Of a stretch of 33,656 bases of DNA, positions 31,138 through 33,656 are shown piece after piece. A program made the translations under genes and the position numbers. The stretch's first letter is position 1. Every line of letters begins with the position of its first letter. This DNA comes from an uncultured Blautia sp. (GTDB lineage Bacteria; Bacillota_A; Clostridia; Lachnospirales; Lachnospiraceae). The stretch covers positions 1 through 33,656 of the forward strand of contig CAJLTE010000028.1 in assembly GCA_905209435.1 (NCBI GenBank), read 5' to 3'. The notes beneath the pieces are model-generated. The model did not search any database. It was not told where the DNA came from and was given only the letters and a program-made list of their open reading frames with translations.

Positions 31138-33656
31138 ATGATTGAAAAGAAAAAAGTATTAAGGAATAGTATGCGGATTGCAATACTGTTTCTGTTTATG
31201 ATGATAAGCGTTTTTTCATTTAATGTATATGCAGATGAAAACGCATCCCTGTCACAGGATGATAAAGGGAATTATTTAATTAAAACAGAACAAGATTATT
31301 ATAATTTTATCGAAAATATACAAAATTACAATAAGAAAAAAGTTATATTATGCAATGATATTAATATTTCAGATGTTCCAGAAGCATCATCTAGTTTTGA
31401 TGGCACATTGAACGGAAAAGGATATACCATTACATATTCTTCAAAAGAAGCCAAAGAAAATATTGCTGTATTTCCTTTTCGCATAAATGATAATGGAATT
31501 GTGGAAAATGTAAATGTCCAAATAGATGAATCATATGCATATAACAGCGAAACAGATGAATTTCAAACTGTTTTTTCACGATGTGATGGAATTGCAAGAG
31601 GAATAACAATTAAAGGAAATGTAACTTGTATTTATGATGATGAAGATACAGATGTTTCCATAGGTGCAATTGAAGGAAATGGAGTTTTAATGGATTCTTC
31701 TGTAGCAATAACTTATAGCTTACAGAGTGAAAAAACAAGCGAAGAGATAGCTGCTGATATTATTGATAATGATTTAGCATTTGAATTTTGTCAGTTAGGG
31801 ACAACTTATACAGGAATAACTTATCAAAATTGTATAGGATATGGACAGTATTCGAAAGAAATAAAGTCATTAGCAGATGAGCTAGAGCCTAAAATAGAAG
31901 ATGATACATGGGGATATTTATGTGTTTCATTTATGCGAAAAAGTTTTTCTAGTACATTAGCAAGTGCCACTAACTGCTATTATGATAAAGAAAATATGCC
32001 AGACATTAATGTTATGTCTGAATATATTGTAAATAGAGATAATAATAAAGAGTTTCCTAATTATGTTGATTTTGGCAAGACCACTACTGAAATGAAAAAG
32101 CAGGGAACTTACGAAGGTTTTGATTTTAATAAGAAATGGAGTATTTCACCAGAATATAATAATGGATATCCATATTATAATCCGAGAACTGAAGAAATAA
32201 CACTTAAAGTTCAGGCTTCTACTGAGCCTAAAGTATGGAGTACAAGCGTAAATAGAGATTATAATCGCTTTGTTGATTGTGCTAAAAATTATCATTTTCC
32301 ATATGAAGTAAAAATAATAGATGGAAAGAAAACTATTATTTATGACGACGGTGACAATAATATTGTAACTGTAACAGGAGCAAAATTTGTAGATTTAACG
32401 GATGAACAGCAAGCTCTTGTAAAAAAATATGGTATAGAAGTGATATTACCATCTGATGATATAAAGAAAGATATAAAATCTGCAACAATTGATACGAGCT
32501 TTTTAGGACAGCGCCCATTAACAATAGAATGGATTAACAAACCAATTTTAAAATTTGCGGATGGACAAGAAGCGAAAGCGACAGAAGATGGTTACAGTTT
32601 TAAAATTGAAGTGATAGACGGTACGGGTGAAGTGGTGGATAATGAAGCAGGTGGAGCTTCCAGCAATCCAGACAACTGGCCGGTTTATTATGAAAAAGCC
32701 CAAAAAGCTATTGATATTATTATGAAGTATTGTCAGAACAAAAATGCATTTGGTTCTAAAGAAGCTCCTTCTTATGAAAATACAGATATTTGGGCAATCT
32801 TTACTGCGGCTAGATGTGGATATACTCCATATGGAGACAATGATTATTTTGACAAATGGTTTGTAAATACCAAAACATATTTGCAGTCACTGAAAAATCA
32901 GGGGACAGATGTGGCTCAGTGGAAAACAACAGATATTTCAAAATTAATTCTTGCAATAGAGGCTATCGGGTATGATCCTAGAGATATTTCCTCAGTAGAC
33001 CTGTTATCAGCAGTGGGAGCAAGGCAGAGTACGGATTTAACTTACACAACTGTATATGCTATTAATGCAATAAAGGCAGGTGGATATACGGCAGATACGT
33101 TTACAGATGCAGAATTAGATCAATGGGCTCATGATACTGCAAAAAAATTGTTGAATGCAGAAGATAAAATTTTTGTAAATGCAGATAATACAATGGGATG
33201 GCAGCCACTTATCTTTTGGTATAATAAGCCAGGATTTGAAGACGTTAAAGAAGCAGTAGATTTTGCTCAAAAAAAATTACCTGCAATTGCACAGAGAGCA
33301 ACAGGTTCTTTCTGTACAGCAGGATTTGAGACAGGTTGTGCTTCCTATGGTAATAACGCATGGAATGATGCTCAGGCAATGCTTTTTGCAGGAACATTTG
33401 GTGTAAATGTTTTAGACCCTGCCAGTGGATATACGAAAAATGGAAATAACATTTTGGATGCATTTTTTGATCTGGTAGATGTGGACGGAGTTCTGGATGG
33501 AAGCATCCATGGATTTACCAACTACGATGTACCACAGATCGCCCGTGGTCTGGATGCATTTATCAGACAGTATGAAGGAACTTCCAGTTTCTGGCAGTTT
33601 ACAGATGTACCAGTTCCGACCAGGGATGTAAATGATCTGATCCTCGCCCTGGATGA
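31138..33656 (+). CDS. Secreted protein with beta-helix-like and alpha/alpha-toroid (transcobalamin-like) domains, partial
   Basis: The frame is open from 31138 to the window's end (839 residues). A signal peptide with a probable cut after NVYA (residue 32) starts it. Residues about 40-370 look like a beta-helix or GLUG-type domain, with FDGTLNGKGYTI near 90. A linker follows. From about residue 512 come helical-hairpin repeats such as DISKLILAIEAIGYDPRD, typical of the terpenoid-cyclase/prenyltransferase-like toroid that also forms the alpha domain of transcobalamin. In Firmicutes this toroid often precedes a DUF4430 domain; that part would lie beyond the window. A GGTGAAAG ribosome site precedes the ATG. 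A cobalamin-like leader and the neighbouring cbiZ suggest extracellular corrinoid binding, which is inference. Codon use is more AT-rich than in neighbouring genes. Confidence 0.82.
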   Translation, partial: MIEKKKVLRNSMRIAILFLFMMISVFSFNVYADENASLSQDDKGNYLIKTEQDYYNFIENIQNYNKKKVILCNDINISDVPEASSSFDGTLNGKGYTITYSSKEAKENIAVFPFRINDNGIVENVNVQIDESYAYNSETDEFQTVFSRCDGIARGITIKGNVTCIYDDEDTDVSIGAIEGNGVLMDSSVAITYSLQSEKTSEEIAADIIDNDLAFEFCQLGTTYTGITYQNCIGYGQYSKEIKSLADELEPKIEDDTWGYLCVSFMRKSFSSTLASATNCYYDKENMPDINVMSEYIVNRDNNKEFPNYVDFGKTTTEMKKQGTYEGFDFNKKWSISPEYNNGYPYYNPRTEEITLKVQASTEPKVWSTSVNRDYNRFVDCAKNYHFPYEVKIIDGKKTIIYDDGDNNIVTVTGAKFVDLTDEQQALVKKYGIEVILPSDDIKKDIKSATIDTSFLGQRPLTIEWINKPILKFADGQEAKATEDGYSFKIEVIDGTGEVVDNEAGGASSNPDNWPVYYEKAQKAIDIIMKYCQNKNAFGSKEAPSYENTDIWAIFTAARCGYTPYGDNDYFDKWFVNTKTYLQSLKNQGTDVAQWKTTDISKLILAIEAIGYDPRDISSVDLLSAVGARQSTDLTYTTVYAINAIKAGGYTADTFTDAELDQWAHDTAKKLLNAEDKIFVNADNTMGWQPLIFWYNKPGFEDVKEAVDFAQKKLPAIAQRATGSFCTAGFETGCASYGNNAWNDAQAMLFAGTFGVNVLDPASGYTKNGNNILDAFFDLVDVDGVLDGSIHGFTNYDVPQIARGLDAFIRQYEGTSSFWQFTDVPVPTRDVNDLILALD

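Noticed and set aside
30908..31183. 91-residue minus-strand frame across the secreted-protein leader
   Set aside because: It overlaps the attenuator hairpin and the real start codon and has no ribosome site.
32336..33463. Short minus-strand frames within the secreted-protein gene
   Set aside because: They are shadows in AT-rich coding sequence with no start signals.
1..33656. CRISPR array, prophage or insertion sequence
   Set aside because: No regularly spaced direct repeats, integrase, transposase or phage structural genes were seen.

Overview
The window looks like a chromosomal segment of a spore-forming, low-to-moderate GC anaerobe of the Clostridia, most likely a Lachnospiraceae gut bacterium (Blautia/Ruminococcus-like). 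This rests on the gene content (DnaK-DnaJ followed by PrmA-RsmE, a NifS-ThiI pair, SigK, CdaR, BspA-type leucine-rich repeats), the AGGAGG ribosome sites and the AT-rich spacers. No rRNA, tRNA, CRISPR array, insertion sequence or prophage was seen.

Positions 1-15260 are mostly housekeeping. The dnaK 3' end and dnaJ (heat shock) come first, then a PAP2-type membrane phosphatase, prmA-rsmE (translation-apparatus methyltransferases), a cysteine desulfurase with thiI (4-thiouridine in tRNA), a divergent HPr-like gene, and mtaB (tRNA methylthiotransferase). After a heavily folded 500-base spacer comes a compact run: ireB, ruvX, a DUF1292 gene, RNase J, a YlbF-family gene, a short MltG-like gene, trmR and a U32 hydroxylase (trhP). 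Apart from the inserted RNase J and ylbF genes this follows the order yrzL-yrrK-yrzB-yrrL-yrrM-yrrN/O of Bacillus subtilis. It ends at a two-way terminator facing sigK.

Positions 15260-27020 hold mostly single-gene units: sigK, dus, a nitronate-monooxygenase-like flavoprotein, an AAA-ATPase/PD-(D/E)XK protein, an aldo/keto reductase, a marR-MATE efflux pair, a frameshifted MNT nucleotidyltransferase, a D-lactate-type dehydrogenase, a small membrane-anchored protein, and glycerate kinase facing its probable regulator CdaR. The spacers hold recognisable sigma-A promoters. Two of these are clearly related to each other: those before the aldo/keto reductase and before the MNT remnant.

Positions 28200-33656 form the most interesting part, an apparent corrinoid (vitamin B12) acquisition and salvage locus built round a divergent regulatory region. 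On the minus strand a clear cobalamin riboswitch precedes a leucine-rich-repeat protein without a signal peptide, followed 10 bases later by cbiZ (adenosylcobinamide amidohydrolase) with a long extra C-terminal region. On the plus strand a second folded leader, which resembles a shortened cobalamin riboswitch and ends in a strong terminator, precedes a large secreted protein. That protein joins a beta-helix-like N-terminal half to an alpha/alpha-toroid domain of the type found in transcobalamin-like proteins; the window ends inside it. My reading is that low B12 switches on both arms together: capture at the cell surface and remodelling of scavenged corrinoids inside. The capture role is inference.
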